Shown here in pieces: positions 1-10,446 of a stretch of DNA of 64,000 bases (the first letter of the stretch is position 1; every line of letters starts with the position of its first letter). Made by a program: the position numbers and the translations under genes. The stretch is from Zygotorulaspora mrakii (taxonomy: Eukaryota; Ascomycota; Saccharomycetes; Saccharomycetales; Saccharomycetaceae), in the NCBI RefSeq assembly GCF_013402915.1, contig NC_050722.1, positions 930,001-994,000 of the forward strand, written 5' to 3'. The notes under the pieces are model-generated. The model was not told the origin of the DNA, did no database searches, and saw only the letters and a program-made list of their open reading frames with translations.

Positions 1-602
1 TGTTCGAATAGAGTCCTTAATTACCCGCCGCTGAATCCGATCAGAACCCAATGCCCACACGAGCAGTCTCAACCAACTCCCTTATCCAATGTCTCTTTAT
101 ATACCTTACCGGATACTGACCTTTCACTCCAACAATCCGAATAAATCCGCATTCTATCTGATTTAGCAATCCCTGTACTTCAGTGATCACAATCCTCAAG
201 ACATGTTTCTTGTTTCTGTCATTTGGTATTTGAGTCAGCCATTTCTACCGCGGGGTATCGCACACAATCTCCGAGCCCGCCCCCTCCCCCGCGTGCATGA
301 CGGTGCTTTTTAGCCACACAGACACCCCGCATGTGACGGGTAACCTTTTTAGATTTCACAAAACCGCCATTGGACCGCCTCGAATACTGACACCGACGCT
401 GACGCCAACGCTGACGCCAATGCTGACGCAAATAGTATAGAAGATATGCATTGCTGTATGTATTCAGCAATAAAACTAGACACGAAAGATTCTATCATGG
501 CGCACCATCGTGCGCCAGCGCCAGTCGTTCCACTGCCCAATTGCACGATCCACGTTCTGTAAAACTCACAAGTGCTGCTGAGGCATGGAGACAACAAGTA
601 AC
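1..602. other. Intergenic region downstream of DFM1
   Basis: No credible gene is seen here. The overlapping short open frames at 219-831 come from a GC-rich stretch with a small tandem repeat (12-bp unit, about 3.5 copies, near 388-430) and match no known protein. Two Reb1-type motifs are present: TTACCCG at 21-27 and CGGGTAA at 337-343, the latter a full TTACCCGT on the other strand. The region probably holds the 3' UTR of DFM1 and the upstream region of a gene outside the window. Confidence 0.5.
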
Positions 603-1418
603 TCAGTCTCCGAGCCGTCTGCCCTTTCCAGGAAACTCGTGACGCACTGGTCTCGCAGACCTCGCAGAAGCGGCTGTAGGTGCGCCCGGCTGGCGGAAGC
701 TGTTGTTTCTGGTTGCGAAGATGTTTTTGACGATTTTCGGCATACCAAAGTGGCCCGTTGGCGAGAAGCCATAGCCGTGGATATGACGTATGGAGCCGTA
801 TATGGGTCCTAAGGACGTGGTATCGAGGCACTGGAACACGTAGGCGACCATCAGGCCCATAAGGGGAGCGATGAAGTTCTCGTTGAACAGAAAGGCCAAA
901 AACAACTCCATTATCGGTATATATTTGGCCAAGATGGGGAACAGACCAAAGTACACAACCCGTGCATTTGCGTTGTCGACAGACCAGGTGTAGGATAGGA
1001 AAAACTTGAAACTAGTCTCCAGATTGACGTAGGATCTTAGTCCGAAGAATGCGGCAGCTAGTGCAGCAAGTGCCGAAATGCAGAACCACATGTAGAACAG
1101 GTAGTCCAATGTGTTTCTTCTTCGCTCCAGGTCGGCCGATCTCGAGTATATGGTGTACAGATCCATCAGGGCCATTGCGGAGCTGGGAGGCAGCAGAAAG
1201 CACGCCGTAACGGGCCTCCAGATCTGTAGTTTTTTTGCGGAAAGGGCGAAATGGTAGTACGTTTTCTCAGCAGGGAGAATCTCCAGTCTGATTACGATAG
1301 TTTGCAGTATTATGGCACCAATCACCCATCTGGTCACAATGGGTATTTTATTGAGCATCGAGCTCAATTCGCTGCGTGCATATCCACTGTCGCGGCCTGT
1401 ATGGATGTTCTTGTTCAT
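603..1418 (-). CDS. DFM1: Derlin-family ER membrane protein Dfm1
   Basis: Rhomboid-like derlin of the ER membrane. In S. cerevisiae Dfm1 works in ER-associated degradation, helping pull membrane proteins out with Cdc48. The 271-residue product has several hydrophobic segments (about 31-48, 66-93, 105-126, 168-200) and the derlin-like YTWSVDNANA and CLDTTSLGPIYG stretches. The last ten residues form an SHP box (FPGKGRRLGD), the Cdc48-binding motif that separates Dfm1 from Der1. The S. cerevisiae protein is longer (341 aa) and carries two SHP boxes; only one is seen here, right at the end. It starts at ATG 1418 and diverges from RRP17, as in S. cerevisiae (YDR411C/YDR412W). Confidence 0.93.
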   Translation of the reverse strand: MNKNIHTGRDSGYARSELSSMLNKIPIVTRWVIGAIILQTIVIRLEILPAEKTYYHFALSAKKLQIWRPVTACFLLPPSSAMALMDLYTIYSRSADLERRRNTLDYLFYMWFCISALAALAAAFFGLRSYVNLETSFKFFLSYTWSVDNANARVVYFGLFPILAKYIPIMELFLAFLFNENFIAPLMGLMVAYVFQCLDTTSLGPIYGSIRHIHGYGFSPTGHFGMPKIVKNIFATRNNSFRQPGAPTAASARSARPVRHEFPGKGRRLGD

Positions 1419-1580
1419 TCGGATCTGCTGTCTTGATTGTAGATTCGGTAGGGACGCTTTCTGTACAAGTCATATCCTCCGCATCCAAATCTTATCCCTC
1501 GTATGCTTTCCTTTGGATCCTTTCCTTGCAGTGTCCTCTAGAGTCTGTGTTACCCGGCTCGGAACATTTGGACGCGGAAA

Positions 1581-1622
1581 TGAAAAATTTCACTATAGTG
1601 ATAGAGATGATCTATCTCATCG
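1581..1622. promoter_or_regulatory. RRPE and PAC elements of the RRP17 promoter
   Basis: TGAAAAATTTC at 1581-1591 matches the RRPE element, and CTCATCG at 1616-1622 is the reverse of the PAC core CGATGAG. This pair marks ribosome-biogenesis genes in yeast (bound by Stb3 and by Dot6/Tod6). It lies 85-126 bp upstream of the RRP17 start, which fits that gene's role. The divergent gene DFM1 is not expected to belong to this regulon. Confidence 0.8.
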
Positions 1623-1706
1623 AAGGGCCGTGCCAGGTCTTTTATAGATATAGCATCATTTAGAGGTACATGTATCCTCAGATATAGAACAGCACACAAA
1701 AATATA

Positions 1707-2381
1707 ATGTCATTGAGGACTAATAGACAGATCCTATCGCGTGGTAAGAATTATGCTAACAAGCAGCTGAAAAAATTCGGGACAGATGAAGTGACGTTTG
1801 ATAAAGATCAAAGATTAGATTACTTAACTGGGTTTCATAAACGTAAAATACAGAGGCAGAAAAAGGCTCAGGATTTCAATAAAGAGCAGGATCGTTTGGC
1901 CAAAATTGAGCAAAGAAAAAATATACGTGCAGAAAGAAGACAACAACTAGACGAAAAATTACGAAATTTCAAAGAGGGGCTTGATTTGGATAGTGACCAT
2001 GACGAGCAAGAAGTACAGGTTGGCGAAGACGAGGAAGAGTGGAAAGGATTCGATTCAGATAACGGAAGTGAAACAGAGAAAGTCAAACCAATTTTGAAGA
2101 CTCTCTATAGTGATAGTACCTCTGTTAGTGTGGAAACGCTGGAGCCAAACGATAACTTTGAATATTTGGCAGAGGTCAATAATGTCAAGCTTGATAAAAG
2201 TCGCGAAATACTCGACCAAAGTATCACAAGAGCAAGCAAATATGCAAAATTCTTAGGTATTAAAGATGCCGATGAAAAGACAAAACAGAAGCAGAAAAAG
2301 AAAAAATTTAGATATTTAACCAAAAATGAAAGAAAAGCCAATCAGTATAAGGCTAATGGAAACAAGAGAAGGAGGCAGTGA
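1707..2381 (+). CDS. RRP17: rRNA-processing protein Rrp17 (Nop25 family)
   Basis: Nucleolar protein of the Nop25/Rrp17 family, needed for pre-60S rRNA 5'-end processing in S. cerevisiae. The 224-residue product is highly charged: a basic N-terminal half with the motif YLTGFHKRKIQRQKKAQ (about 39-55), a lysine/arginine-rich predicted coiled coil, an acidic stretch (about 95-125) and a very basic tail, typical of the family. The start is ATG 1707. PAC and RRPE elements lie upstream. Its stop codon is 2 nt from that of the convergent gene ERD1, so the two 3' UTRs must overlap. Confidence 0.93.
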   Translation: MSLRTNRQILSRGKNYANKQLKKFGTDEVTFDKDQRLDYLTGFHKRKIQRQKKAQDFNKEQDRLAKIEQRKNIRAERRQQLDEKLRNFKEGLDLDSDHDEQEVQVGEDEEEWKGFDSDNGSETEKVKPILKTLYSDSTSVSVETLEPNDNFEYLAEVNNVKLDKSREILDQSITRASKYAKFLGIKDADEKTKQKQKKKKFRYLTKNERKANQYKANGNKRRRQ

Positions 2382-2383
2382 AT

Positions 2384-3544
2384 TTACTTCTCATCATTGT
2401 TCTTTGTGATTATGATAAACTCAGATTCTAATTTGAAAATTATCCATATTGATCTTCTTAAGATTTCGAAATATTGCTGCTCATTAGCAAAGAAAATTTC
2501 ATGCCTTTGACCATTTATGGTCCAGATCCACCAGAATTTAACTAGTAAATTGAATAATGTACCCATATAGTAGAAGTATCTTGGAAACATCATAGTTTCA
2601 TGTTTTTTATTGATTGCTCTTATCTTGAAAAATGATTGAAATTTCCAATCCATTTTAATATCCCAGAAAAATGTGTAACAGGAATTGAGGCATAAGAACC
2701 ATCCATGTTTCATGTAATCATATTTTTCGGGTTGTACCCTGCTGTACCACACATATGTGATTATTGGTATACTTGAACAGTACTTTATTGTATTGAATAT
2801 CAGTGACCTATCCTTTGTCAAGTAAAACTCTCGTATACATTGGGTTACTCTTACTATTAATGGGAGTAATGAAATCAGCAAATCAAAATGTGTCCAAATG
2901 CTATCCTGAGGAAGACAGAGTGCTGTTAGGTATAGTGAGAAATCAACCAATGGCTTACCAAATGAAGTTAATGTGTCAGATAATAGAATATACATATTTC
3001 TTAACACTCGAGGCGTGGGTTCAATAAGAAGAAGTCTCTCGGTACAATACCTGATGATGACAGAATCTTTCCAAATAAAACCAAGAATTACGACAAATTG
3101 TAGTAGTGGAAGAAAAGATATTGCTGAATAAATGAAACTACTCGTCTCCTTGTCGAATGATTGAAATGCAACACTAATTATTATAAGCGGCACAATCATT
3201 TTGGAAAGCTTGATTCCAAAAGCTCTTGAGAATCTAATCAGTTGCGAATGTGCTAACGGAACTTTCAATTCATCTGGTCTCCGTGTTTGAAGCACACTTG
3301 ATATATCAATTTTACGAGAGTACATTATTACCAATATCCAATGCCATAGCCATATAGCAATTAGCAACAGCACATTAACGCGCTCTGCAGGGGGAATTTG
3401 TAAACTCCAACCTTTTGGCAATTCTCCTGATACTTTTTCGCCATCCATTGACCCTCTTTGACGTCTTTTGTTTGCCAATCGCCAGTCAAGGAGGAGCAGA
3501 TGTATCGAGTTTTCGTGTTTCCATTTTTTTTTCATTTTCATCAT
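2384..3544 (-). CDS. ERD1: Golgi membrane protein Erd1 (EXS domain)
   Basis: Multi-pass membrane protein with an EXS domain. In S. cerevisiae, Erd1 is a Golgi protein needed for retention of ER luminal proteins, for glycosylation, and for phosphate and glycosyltransferase recycling. The product has many hydrophobic segments and the YSRVQPEKYD and FFWDIKMDWKF stretches typical of EXS domains. The frame opens at ATG 3544 (386 aa), but the first 32 residues are basic and not membrane-like. An in-frame ATG at 3448 (MDGEKVSGELP) gives 354 aa, closer to the 362 aa of S. cerevisiae, and may be the true start. The neighbours RRP17 and the YDR415C-type gene agree with ERD1 = YDR414C. Confidence 0.9.
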   Translation of the reverse strand: MMKMKKKWKHENSIHLLLLDWRLANKRRQRGSMDGEKVSGELPKGWSLQIPPAERVNVLLLIAIWLWHWILVIMYSRKIDISSVLQTRRPDELKVPLAHSQLIRFSRAFGIKLSKMIVPLIIISVAFQSFDKETSSFIYSAISFLPLLQFVVILGFIWKDSVIIRYCTERLLLIEPTPRVLRNMYILLSDTLTSFGKPLVDFSLYLTALCLPQDSIWTHFDLLISLLPLIVRVTQCIREFYLTKDRSLIFNTIKYCSSIPIITYVWYSRVQPEKYDYMKHGWFLCLNSCYTFFWDIKMDWKFQSFFKIRAINKKHETMMFPRYFYYMGTLFNLLVKFWWIWTINGQRHEIFFANEQQYFEILRRSIWIIFKLESEFIIITKNNDEK

Positions 3545-4319
3545 TCAAGACAAGAAAAGACCCTTTCATCGTTACAACATTAATCAGAAAAAACTGTTTT
3601 TAATCATTATAAAGATGCTTATTATGGCTTCTTTAAATCATGATTAGCATGGAAATGTATATTATCTACAATCATCATAAAAAAATATTGTTTTGGAAAC
3701 TTTTGAAAGTCTCAAATTTACAAAGAGTAGGTATTTGTGTTATTAATGAATAGAATACGTTTCAGCTCTTGCTTTCACTGATAAACTGTTTCAAAGAGTC
3801 TCTTTTAACATTAGATCAGAATTTTCAGTGTTTGGCTAATGTGTTGTATAGATCGGTCATTTCGGTATTAGATCCGCTTGGGGCGACAACTTGTCATCAT
3901 TCTAACGTCAAAGTGAAAGTCCTCGAACTAGTTAAATGCAGTAATATATATAGCAAAAACCGTATATTCTATTCAGCAGCAACATCTGTTCCTGCAAAAT
4001 AATATCCACAAATCACCGGAGCCGTGCCTGAGATGCGTTAAGCAATTATCTAGCTACTCAGAGAAGAAGCTTATGATGGCTCTTTCTTTTAAACTTACAT
4101 TGTACAATGTAGCAAATGGAGGTTAATATTTAGCTTTTCACATAGAAAAATTTTCGGAATTTATAGGTTGAGAAGTGTTGGACGGGTAATGTCGCGTTCA
4201 TTTCGATTAGGTTAAAGAGAAAAAAACGGGCATGGAAAGGTTCAATTCGAGGATTATTCGAAGTATACGGTTGAAGAGCATAGATTTAGGCCTAATATAA
4301 TCAGTAGCAGTCTGCCAGG
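3545..4319. other. Divergent intergenic region ERD1-RML2
   Basis: AT-rich 775-bp region between divergent genes. No convincing gene is seen; a 77-codon frame at 3769-4002 has no recognisable features. CGGGTAA at 4183-4189 (TTACCCGT on the other strand) is a full Reb1-type site about 130 bp upstream of RML2 and is the clearest regulatory signal. Confidence 0.5.
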
Positions 4320-5495
4320 ATGCTTTTATTGACAACTGTAAGAAACCAGTTATCGATATACTTTCGTGGCAGCTCCTTAGTCGCTGCTTCGTCTGCTCTC
4401 GGCAGTGGTAAAAGATGGCTTTCTTCAGCAACACAGCCGGAGGTGAAAGGCTCTAAAATGGAGATGAACTCCACATATGTATCAGCACAAATGTTGAAGA
4501 TTGTACCCGATAATACTGACGTGGCCACTCTGGAGAAACAGGATGAATTAGTCAAAAGACGTCGCAAGTTGTCCAAAGAAATCACACAAATGAAAAAACT
4601 GAAACCGATCTCACCTGGTCTCAGATGGTACATGTCGCCAATATATCCATACTTACATAAAGGAAGACCAATATACTCGCTGACGATAGCGAAGAGGGGT
4701 AAAGGTGGCAGAAATAACTCCGGTAAAATTACAGTCCGTCACAGAGGAGGTGGTCACAAGAGGCGTATTAGAATAGTCGATTTCCATCGTATGGCATCAG
4801 GAAAGCAAATAGTTGAGAGGATTGAATATGATCCAGGTAGAACTTCTCACATTGCATTGTTGAAGCACACTGTCACAGGGAGCTTGTCTTACATTGTCGC
4901 ATGCGATGGGTTAAGAGAGGGCGATACGGTCGAATCATTTAGAAATGGTATCCCACAGGACCTGTTAGATGAAATGGGTGGGAAAGTAGATCCAGCAATC
5001 TTAAGTGTGAGAACTGCCCAAAGAGGTAATTGTCTACCAATTTCTATGATCCCAGTGGGTAGCATCATACATAACGTCGGTATCACACCAGTTGGACCGG
5101 GCAAGTTCTGTCGTGCTGCCGGCACTTACGCAAGAGTACTGTCCAAAATTCCTGAGAAGAAAAAAGCTATTATTCGTCTGCAAAGTGGTGAACATCGTTA
5201 TGTATCTTTGGAATCATGTGCCACTATTGGTATCGTATCAAACATTGATCACCAAAACAGGTCTCTTGGAAAAGCAGGAAGATCAAGATGGTTGGGTATA
5301 AGACCAACTGTAAGAGGTGTCGCGATGAATAAATGTGATCATCCTCATGGTGGTGGTCGTGGTAAATCAAAATCCAAAAAACTGTCTATGTCTCCGTGGG
5401 GTCAGTTAGCAAAAGGGTACAAGACAAGAAGAGGTAAAAATCAAAATAAAATGAAGGTTAAAGATAGACCAAGAGGTAAAATTGCAAGGCTTTGA
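4320..5495 (+). CDS. RML2: Mitochondrial large-subunit ribosomal protein uL2m (Rml2)
   Basis: Mitochondrial homologue of bacterial ribosomal protein L2, a large-subunit protein close to the peptidyl transferase centre. The first 40 or so residues are basic and hydroxylated with few acids, as in a mitochondrial targeting sequence. The L2 core follows: [20 protein letters not shown] (about 131-150) and near the C-terminus [18 protein letters not shown], which contains the universally conserved histidine loop. The length of 391 aa matches S. cerevisiae Rml2 (393). RML2 is YEL050C, and in this window it sits between the chromosome IV orthologues ERD1 and the YDR415C-type gene, so this is one of the interleaving points. 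Confidence 0.96.
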   Translation: MLLLTTVRNQLSIYFRGSSLVAASSALGSGKRWLSSATQPEVKGSKMEMNSTYVSAQMLKIVPDNTDVATLEKQDELVKRRRKLSKEITQMKKLKPISPGLRWYMSPIYPYLHKGRPIYSLTIAKRGKGGRNNSGKITVRHRGGGHKRRIRIVDFHRMASGKQIVERIEYDPGRTSHIALLKHTVTGSLSYIVACDGLREGDTVESFRNGIPQDLLDEMGGKVDPAILSVRTAQRGNCLPISMIPVGSIIHNVGITPVGPGKFCRAAGTYARVLSKIPEKKKAIIRLQSGEHRYVSLESCATIGIVSNIDHQNRSLGKAGRSRWLGIRPTVRGVAMNKCDHPHGGGRGKSKSKKLSMSPWGQLAKGYKTRRGKNQNKMKVKDRPRGKIARL

Positions 5496-5584
5496 ATGCC
5501 ATTGATACACTGATATTCTCATGATATGTATAATATATCCCAGTCTTTTGTGCAGCTTGTAAATAATATTATGTTGAACTTTCC

Positions 5585-6715
5585 TTACTTTCTCTCAACT
5601 TTCCAGTTGTCAAGCTCAATAATAAATCCCAGCACTAGCTTTACATGCTCTTTCATGTGGTCAAAGTTGAGCCTATCTATCGTATCCATCGTTGTGTGAA
5701 TATACTTATTGGTTTTAGCATGAACAGACTCTAAAACAAAGGAAGCTGGGAACCCATTCTTAATGGCGCTGCCATGATCACTACAGGCGTAGCCACAAGT
5801 TGATTCTTTAAATGGTATCAACAAATACGTGTCAATGACAATTTTTAAAAAATCATTGAGTGCTTCTGATGTAAAATCTGTCACGATGCTAACATGTTCA
5901 TCTTTCATGTCGGGGACGTATCCCGTCATGTCTTGTTGTAACATGGCAACAACACTTTTACCAGCCTCTCTGTATTTGCTAAAAACGTCGAATGAACCCA
6001 ATAACCCACCTTCTTCGGCAGAAAAGAAATGAAATTCTACGCTATTCTTGGGTTGATATCCTTTGCGCAAAATTACAGAATAAACTCTCAATGCCTCAAG
6101 CACGGTAACTGTCCCAGACCCATTATCATCCGCCCCCGGTGCGGCTATCCAGGATGGGAATAAAAGATTCATTGAATCCTGATGAGATCCTATCATGATT
6201 ATATTCTCTGGAGTTTCAATTCCTATTACTCTTACACTAATGGAAAATTGCATCCACCCCTCATGATAATGATGTTCTACAAGCACTGCATTTTCTGACA
6301 GCCCTGCTACTGTTTCGTTAATTCTCGAAGACAGCCACTTGGCAGAATCGTAGCCATGTTGTGATTTATAATATCGAGTGAAAAAACTTGTAAATTTTGC
6401 TAAATTATCGTATAGCTCTTTTCCATTTATAAATGAGGCCAACTCCTGAAATTCCTTCCCATTTGTCAGCTGATTTGGATAGTTGTATACCGGTATCTCA
6501 TCGAATTTAGTATATTTTTTGCCCCAAGGTAAAGTGCCGTGTTTGCTTATATCTATAAATCGAACTCCCCTTCTTCTTAAAGCTAGCTTTTCTGATTCCC
6601 TAACAACTAGAGGTTTATCCTCGCCAACATCTAATACTTTCAGCGGATCATTAAACAATGCAGTGACTGTAGTTAGTAGTCCTAAAATCACTGCGATGAA
6701 TATAGAACACAGCAT
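5585..6715 (-). CDS. Secreted or vacuolar M28-family aminopeptidase (YDR415C type)
   Basis: Zinc-dependent aminopeptidase of family M28, similar to fungal leucine aminopeptidases. A hydrophobic signal peptide covers about residues 1-20 and a propeptide follows. All metal ligands of the family can be read: His178 (GSHQDS), Asp196 (PGADDNGSG), Glu235 with the catalytic Glu234 (FSAEEGG), Asp262 (QDMTGY) and His340 (YIHTTMD). The paired cysteines in CGYACSDHGS are also typical. The length (376 aa) equals that of S. cerevisiae YDR415C (374), a putative aminopeptidase. It is convergent with RML2 and lies upstream of VMA8 on the same strand. Confidence 0.92.
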   Translation of the reverse strand: MLCSIFIAVILGLLTTVTALFNDPLKVLDVGEDKPLVVRESEKLALRRRGVRFIDISKHGTLPWGKKYTKFDEIPVYNYPNQLTNGKEFQELASFINGKELYDNLAKFTSFFTRYYKSQHGYDSAKWLSSRINETVAGLSENAVLVEHHYHEGWMQFSISVRVIGIETPENIIMIGSHQDSMNLLFPSWIAAPGADDNGSGTVTVLEALRVYSVILRKGYQPKNSVEFHFFSAEEGGLLGSFDVFSKYREAGKSVVAMLQQDMTGYVPDMKDEHVSIVTDFTSEALNDFLKIVIDTYLLIPFKESTCGYACSDHGSAIKNGFPASFVLESVHAKTNKYIHTTMDTIDRLNFDHMKEHVKLVLGFIIELDNWKVERK

Positions 6716-6840
6716 CCTATATTACTCCGCTCTCTAAATGCATAAATTGTTACATTTCACTAGACAGCTCTCTTTTTTATTATTTGTGGTAGGAGTCAAA
6801 AAACATGAGGAAATGTTTACGAAAAATATAAATCTATATA

Positions 6841-7668
6841 TCAAAAGATAACATCGTCCTCCTGTTCTTGTATCAAATCAGCCGATGGTGAACCTTTTGG
6901 AGTTGCGGCAACTCCTTGCGTCTCACTATTTTGTTCACTCGACAATTTCTCGTCACCCAGATCGGTATCATTATTTCCATTCTGTTCGGCCAATTTAGCC
7001 TGTTTCATCTCCTCATCTATCCGAGCAGTTTCTATTTGTTTTTTCTCTTGGACTTTCTTTAATCTATAAAATTCTTCTCTATCCAATTCATCCAGTTCAC
7101 TATTAATGTAAGCGATAGTATTCTCAGTCCTTGGAATAATTACGTGCTCGATGGCATTAACTCTTCTATTAGTGACTTTGATAACTTCATCCAATATAAT
7201 AAATGCAGTCTGCAATGAAGCCAACTCTACTAAAGTCTCTACTGCCTTGGAATAGATTTCTTTTGCACGCTGAACTTGTTGGCCACCACGACCTAAACCG
7301 GTCAATTTGAAATCATTAATACTTGAATCAATATACGCTTCGAACTGCGGTAAATACACACCACTAACGTTTTCTTGACGTGCCTTGACCTTGAATCTAG
7401 CATTGTAGACGCTTTCTTGAACCTGATAGCCGATGTTTTCACCGGTCGCATATGAAACCTCAGCTAGAGAGAATGCAGCAGTCTGCATTACGCGACCCAT
7501 TTTTTGCTTGGCATCGTCAATCCGCTTGGTAATATCACGAAATCTCTTGGTCAAAGCCTCCGATTTACGCTTTAAAAGTGAGTAACCTTGGTTGGCTCCC
7601 TTCAATTTGGTCTTCATTAGCCCAAGCGTCATACGCGTGGGAAATACCTGTTCTCTGGTACCAGACAT
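6841..7668 (-). CDS. VMA8: V-type ATPase subunit D (Vma8)
   Basis: Subunit D of the V1 sector of the vacuolar proton pump, part of the central rotor stalk. The N-terminus has the conserved V/A-ATPase D motif [17 protein letters not shown] followed by [12 protein letters not shown]. Long amphipathic helices at both ends form the coiled-coil rotor, and the C-terminal pairing helix contains [13 protein letters not shown]. The ATG at 7668 gives 275 aa; the codon before it is GTG and is not the start. S. cerevisiae Vma8 is 256 aa, and the extra length here is a hydrophilic tail. It is YEL051W, sitting here between chromosome IV genes, and diverges from SYF1. Confidence 0.96.
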   Translation of the reverse strand: MSGTREQVFPTRMTLGLMKTKLKGANQGYSLLKRKSEALTKRFRDITKRIDDAKQKMGRVMQTAAFSLAEVSYATGENIGYQVQESVYNARFKVKARQENVSGVYLPQFEAYIDSSINDFKLTGLGRGGQQVQRAKEIYSKAVETLVELASLQTAFIILDEVIKVTNRRVNAIEHVIIPRTENTIAYINSELDELDREEFYRLKKVQEKKQIETARIDEEMKQAKLAEQNGNNDTDLGDEKLSSEQNSETQGVAATPKGSPSADLIQEQEDDVIF

Positions 7669-7968
7669 CACGCTGTATTCACAAAAGTTGCCTTCTCCTT
7701 ACAATTGTGCACGAATGCTCTGCACTGCACCTTGCTACCTTATATCAAACGACAATACTACCATTCTTGAAGTAATTGAATCTCCCATCCCTCACTGTGC
7801 AGCCAAATGATTTCCCCGAAGGCAGGGTAATTTTCCTTCAAAAAGATGTTGTGGTATAATAATGACATCTTAGCGGGCCATCGAGCAATGCAAAGAAATA
7901 ACAAAGTCAATCACCAATAGCTAAACATTCTCTGTGTCCATTTCAAGCTGTACATTCGGCAGTCACTT

Positions 7969-10410
7969 ATGGAAGAATATATAACTGATAGTGATGATAT
8001 TGCCTTTGAGTATGAGTTGCAGAGCACGCCAAACAATAAAGTGACTTGGAAACGATATTTGGACAGCTGGAAGTCTCAATATAATAAAAAGAAATCGGTC
8101 AATCATATTGTCTGGCTTTATGAGCGATTTTGCTTACAATTCACTCGTGATTTGGAAGCATGGGAGGAATACATCAAATGGGTGCTCGACAGCGACATGT
8201 TTGAGTACCATGCAATTACCAACCTGTTTAAACGATGCTTGGCGAATTTTAGCCATAAGTGCGATCGAATATGTTTGATGTTCCTAAAATTTGCAATTGC
8301 TGAATATGATCTTTCAGTGATCAGAGTGGCGCTTGATGAAAGCTTATCGAAAATCTCAAGGGACTCGCACGCCAAAGTTTGGGGATTACTTCTCCCTTTT
8401 ATTTGTCAGACAATGCTTCCACTGTCTAGAATAGAACATGTTCCCAACGAGGGTCAGTATGAGGAGCTGTTGGAAGTGGTGCATAGATGTCTATTCAAAA
8501 ACAGAACTGAGATCGAAAGTCATGCCCAGGGTGATATGTGGTCGGCAGAACTTCTTGTAAGATATCTAGAGGTTTGCCCCAAGGACAAGATACCTGAAAC
8601 GCTCATTTATTTGTCTTCAACCGGTGTTAATGAGGTTGTTGTCTCTTCATTTGACAGGTATATAGGAAAAAACGAGAACATCTCCCCCGATATCAATTTA
8701 CAGTATCAAATTTATACCAGCTATTTGAAGGCACTTAAACAACTGCGACAGTTCAATGAGTACAAAGAATTTTCCGCTAAGGTGCAAACTATCTTTCCAC
8801 ATCAAAAATTTACACTGATAGTAGAGTTGGTTAGGTTTTATATCAAGGAAGCAAGATTAAAAGACGCGGAAAATCTGCTTAAATCCTCTTTGGCAGATAC
8901 ATTAACCGTTAGAGATTTTGCTGCAATATATGACTTCCATATTGACTACGAGAAAGCTTGTGCTGAAGTCATCTTGCAGGAACTGGATACACCGGGCGTA
9001 GAGCTGCGAAAAGATCTTTGGGAGCCTATACTGATTAGTCATATGAACAATTTAGAAACTTTGACCAAGGAGCGTGAGCTCAAACTCAATGACCTGAAGT
9101 TACGGCAAAATTCAAACGTAGTAAATACTTGGCTGGAGAGAGCCAGCTTATTCCATGCAAATAATGAAAAATGCGATGTATTTGCTCAAGCCATTCTGCA
9201 AATAGATCCCTCTAAAATAATAACTCCGGGATCGTTTGGAGAGCTGTGGTGCCGATATGCTGCACTATACTGGGAAGCTGGTCAGTACGAGAATGCTAGA
9301 GAGGTTTGGGACAGGGGTTTGCGCGTGCCTTACGTACATATGGAAGACTTAGAAAAAATATGGGACTGCTGGGTAAACCATGAACTGGAATTAGGACCAC
9401 ATGGAATGGAGAAAGCTATCAAGTTGCTGGAAACAGCTCTAGAAGTGCCTGAAAATCCCGACTTACAACTCGAGAAGTACAAGAAAGGCAAAAAAAAGAT
9501 GCCATCCCAAATAATAGTATTCAGCTCATTGTGCTTATGGAACTTACTGCTGGATCTTGTGGAATCTTTTTGTGATAGAAATCCTGAAGAGGTTGGTAAA
9601 GTAATTAATATTTACGAGCAGGTGATCATGTTGAAGGTAGCAACACCTCTTATCTTCATAAATTATGCTCATTTCCTGCAAAAATACAAGAGCACTGAGG
9701 CGGGCTTTCAAGTTTACGAAAGGGCTATTGCAACCTTCCCTCCGGAGACGCAATTCGAAATATGGAACATGTATCTTGCGGAGGGTATGGATAAAAACGC
9801 ACCATTATCCACTGAGCATATACGTGATTTGTTTGATCAAGCATTAGAAACACTGCTACCAAATAAAATTGATTGTAAAGCGATCTTCATTCTATACAGT
9901 GATTTCGAAGAAAAAAATGGTTTTGCCAACCGCAGTGTTGAAATCTTGTTTCAAGGCTGCAAATGTACAGAGGATATTGAGAGTAGACTCTCATTATGGA
10001 AAATATGTCTTTCTAAAGCAAAATCATTGCTAGGCGAGGGAGGGTCAAGGAAACTTTACGAGGAATGTATACAGTCTATGCCAAATTCTAAAATTATAGG
10101 TATTGTTATAGATTTTGCAGAAACAGAAACCCGTTTGAACGAAATAGATAGGGCCAGAGAAATTTTTAGATATGGCGCACAATTGTTACCCCCGCAAAAG
10201 AATATAAATTTATGGGGGAGCTGGGATGAGTTCGAACTGCAACACGGTGATAAAGAGACATACAAGGAAATGCTTAAACTGAAAAAGAATTTGGAAAATG
10301 AGATGCTGGTTGATACAGAATCTGAAAGTAAATTTGAAGGTAACGTTGCGTTTGTTTCAGCCTCAAATAGCAAAGCAGTCAATCCTGAAGAGATAGAACT
10401 GGATTTATAG
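7969..10410 (+). CDS. SYF1: Pre-mRNA splicing factor Syf1 (HAT repeats)
   Basis: Component of the Prp19 complex (NTC) of the spliceosome, acting around catalytic activation. The 813-residue protein consists almost wholly of HAT (half-a-TPR) repeats, seen as recurring W-x4-Y/E and aromatic-alanine patterns such as LWCRYAALYWEAGQYENARE and FEIWNMYLAEGMDKN. S. cerevisiae Syf1 is 859 aa. The start is ATG 7969. Its stop codon is 36 nt from that of convergent AFG1. Gene order agrees with YDR416W. Confidence 0.94.
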   Translation: MEEYITDSDDIAFEYELQSTPNNKVTWKRYLDSWKSQYNKKKSVNHIVWLYERFCLQFTRDLEAWEEYIKWVLDSDMFEYHAITNLFKRCLANFSHKCDRICLMFLKFAIAEYDLSVIRVALDESLSKISRDSHAKVWGLLLPFICQTMLPLSRIEHVPNEGQYEELLEVVHRCLFKNRTEIESHAQGDMWSAELLVRYLEVCPKDKIPETLIYLSSTGVNEVVVSSFDRYIGKNENISPDINLQYQIYTSYLKALKQLRQFNEYKEFSAKVQTIFPHQKFTLIVELVRFYIKEARLKDAENLLKSSLADTLTVRDFAAIYDFHIDYEKACAEVILQELDTPGVELRKDLWEPILISHMNNLETLTKERELKLNDLKLRQNSNVVNTWLERASLFHANNEKCDVFAQAILQIDPSKIITPGSFGELWCRYAALYWEAGQYENAREVWDRGLRVPYVHMEDLEKIWDCWVNHELELGPHGMEKAIKLLETALEVPENPDLQLEKYKKGKKKMPSQIIVFSSLCLWNLLLDLVESFCDRNPEEVGKVINIYEQVIMLKVATPLIFINYAHFLQKYKSTEAGFQVYERAIATFPPETQFEIWNMYLAEGMDKNAPLSTEHIRDLFDQALETLLPNKIDCKAIFILYSDFEEKNGFANRSVEILFQGCKCTEDIESRLSLWKICLSKAKSLLGEGGSRKLYEECIQSMPNSKIIGIVIDFAETETRLNEIDRAREIFRYGAQLLPPQKNINLWGSWDEFELQHGDKETYKEMLKLKKNLENEMLVDTESESKFEGNVAFVSASNSKAVNPEEIELDL

Positions 10411-10446
10411 GTTATTGAAGCCTTTCGTATAACGTTTGACGTATTT

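Noticed and set aside
4140..4175. Possible centromere CDEIII (TTCCGAAA on the minus strand)
   Set aside because: The TGT half of CDEIII is missing, no 80-bp AT-rich CDEII adjoins it and no CDEI (RTCACRTG) is in place. Synteny also gives no reason to expect a centromere here.
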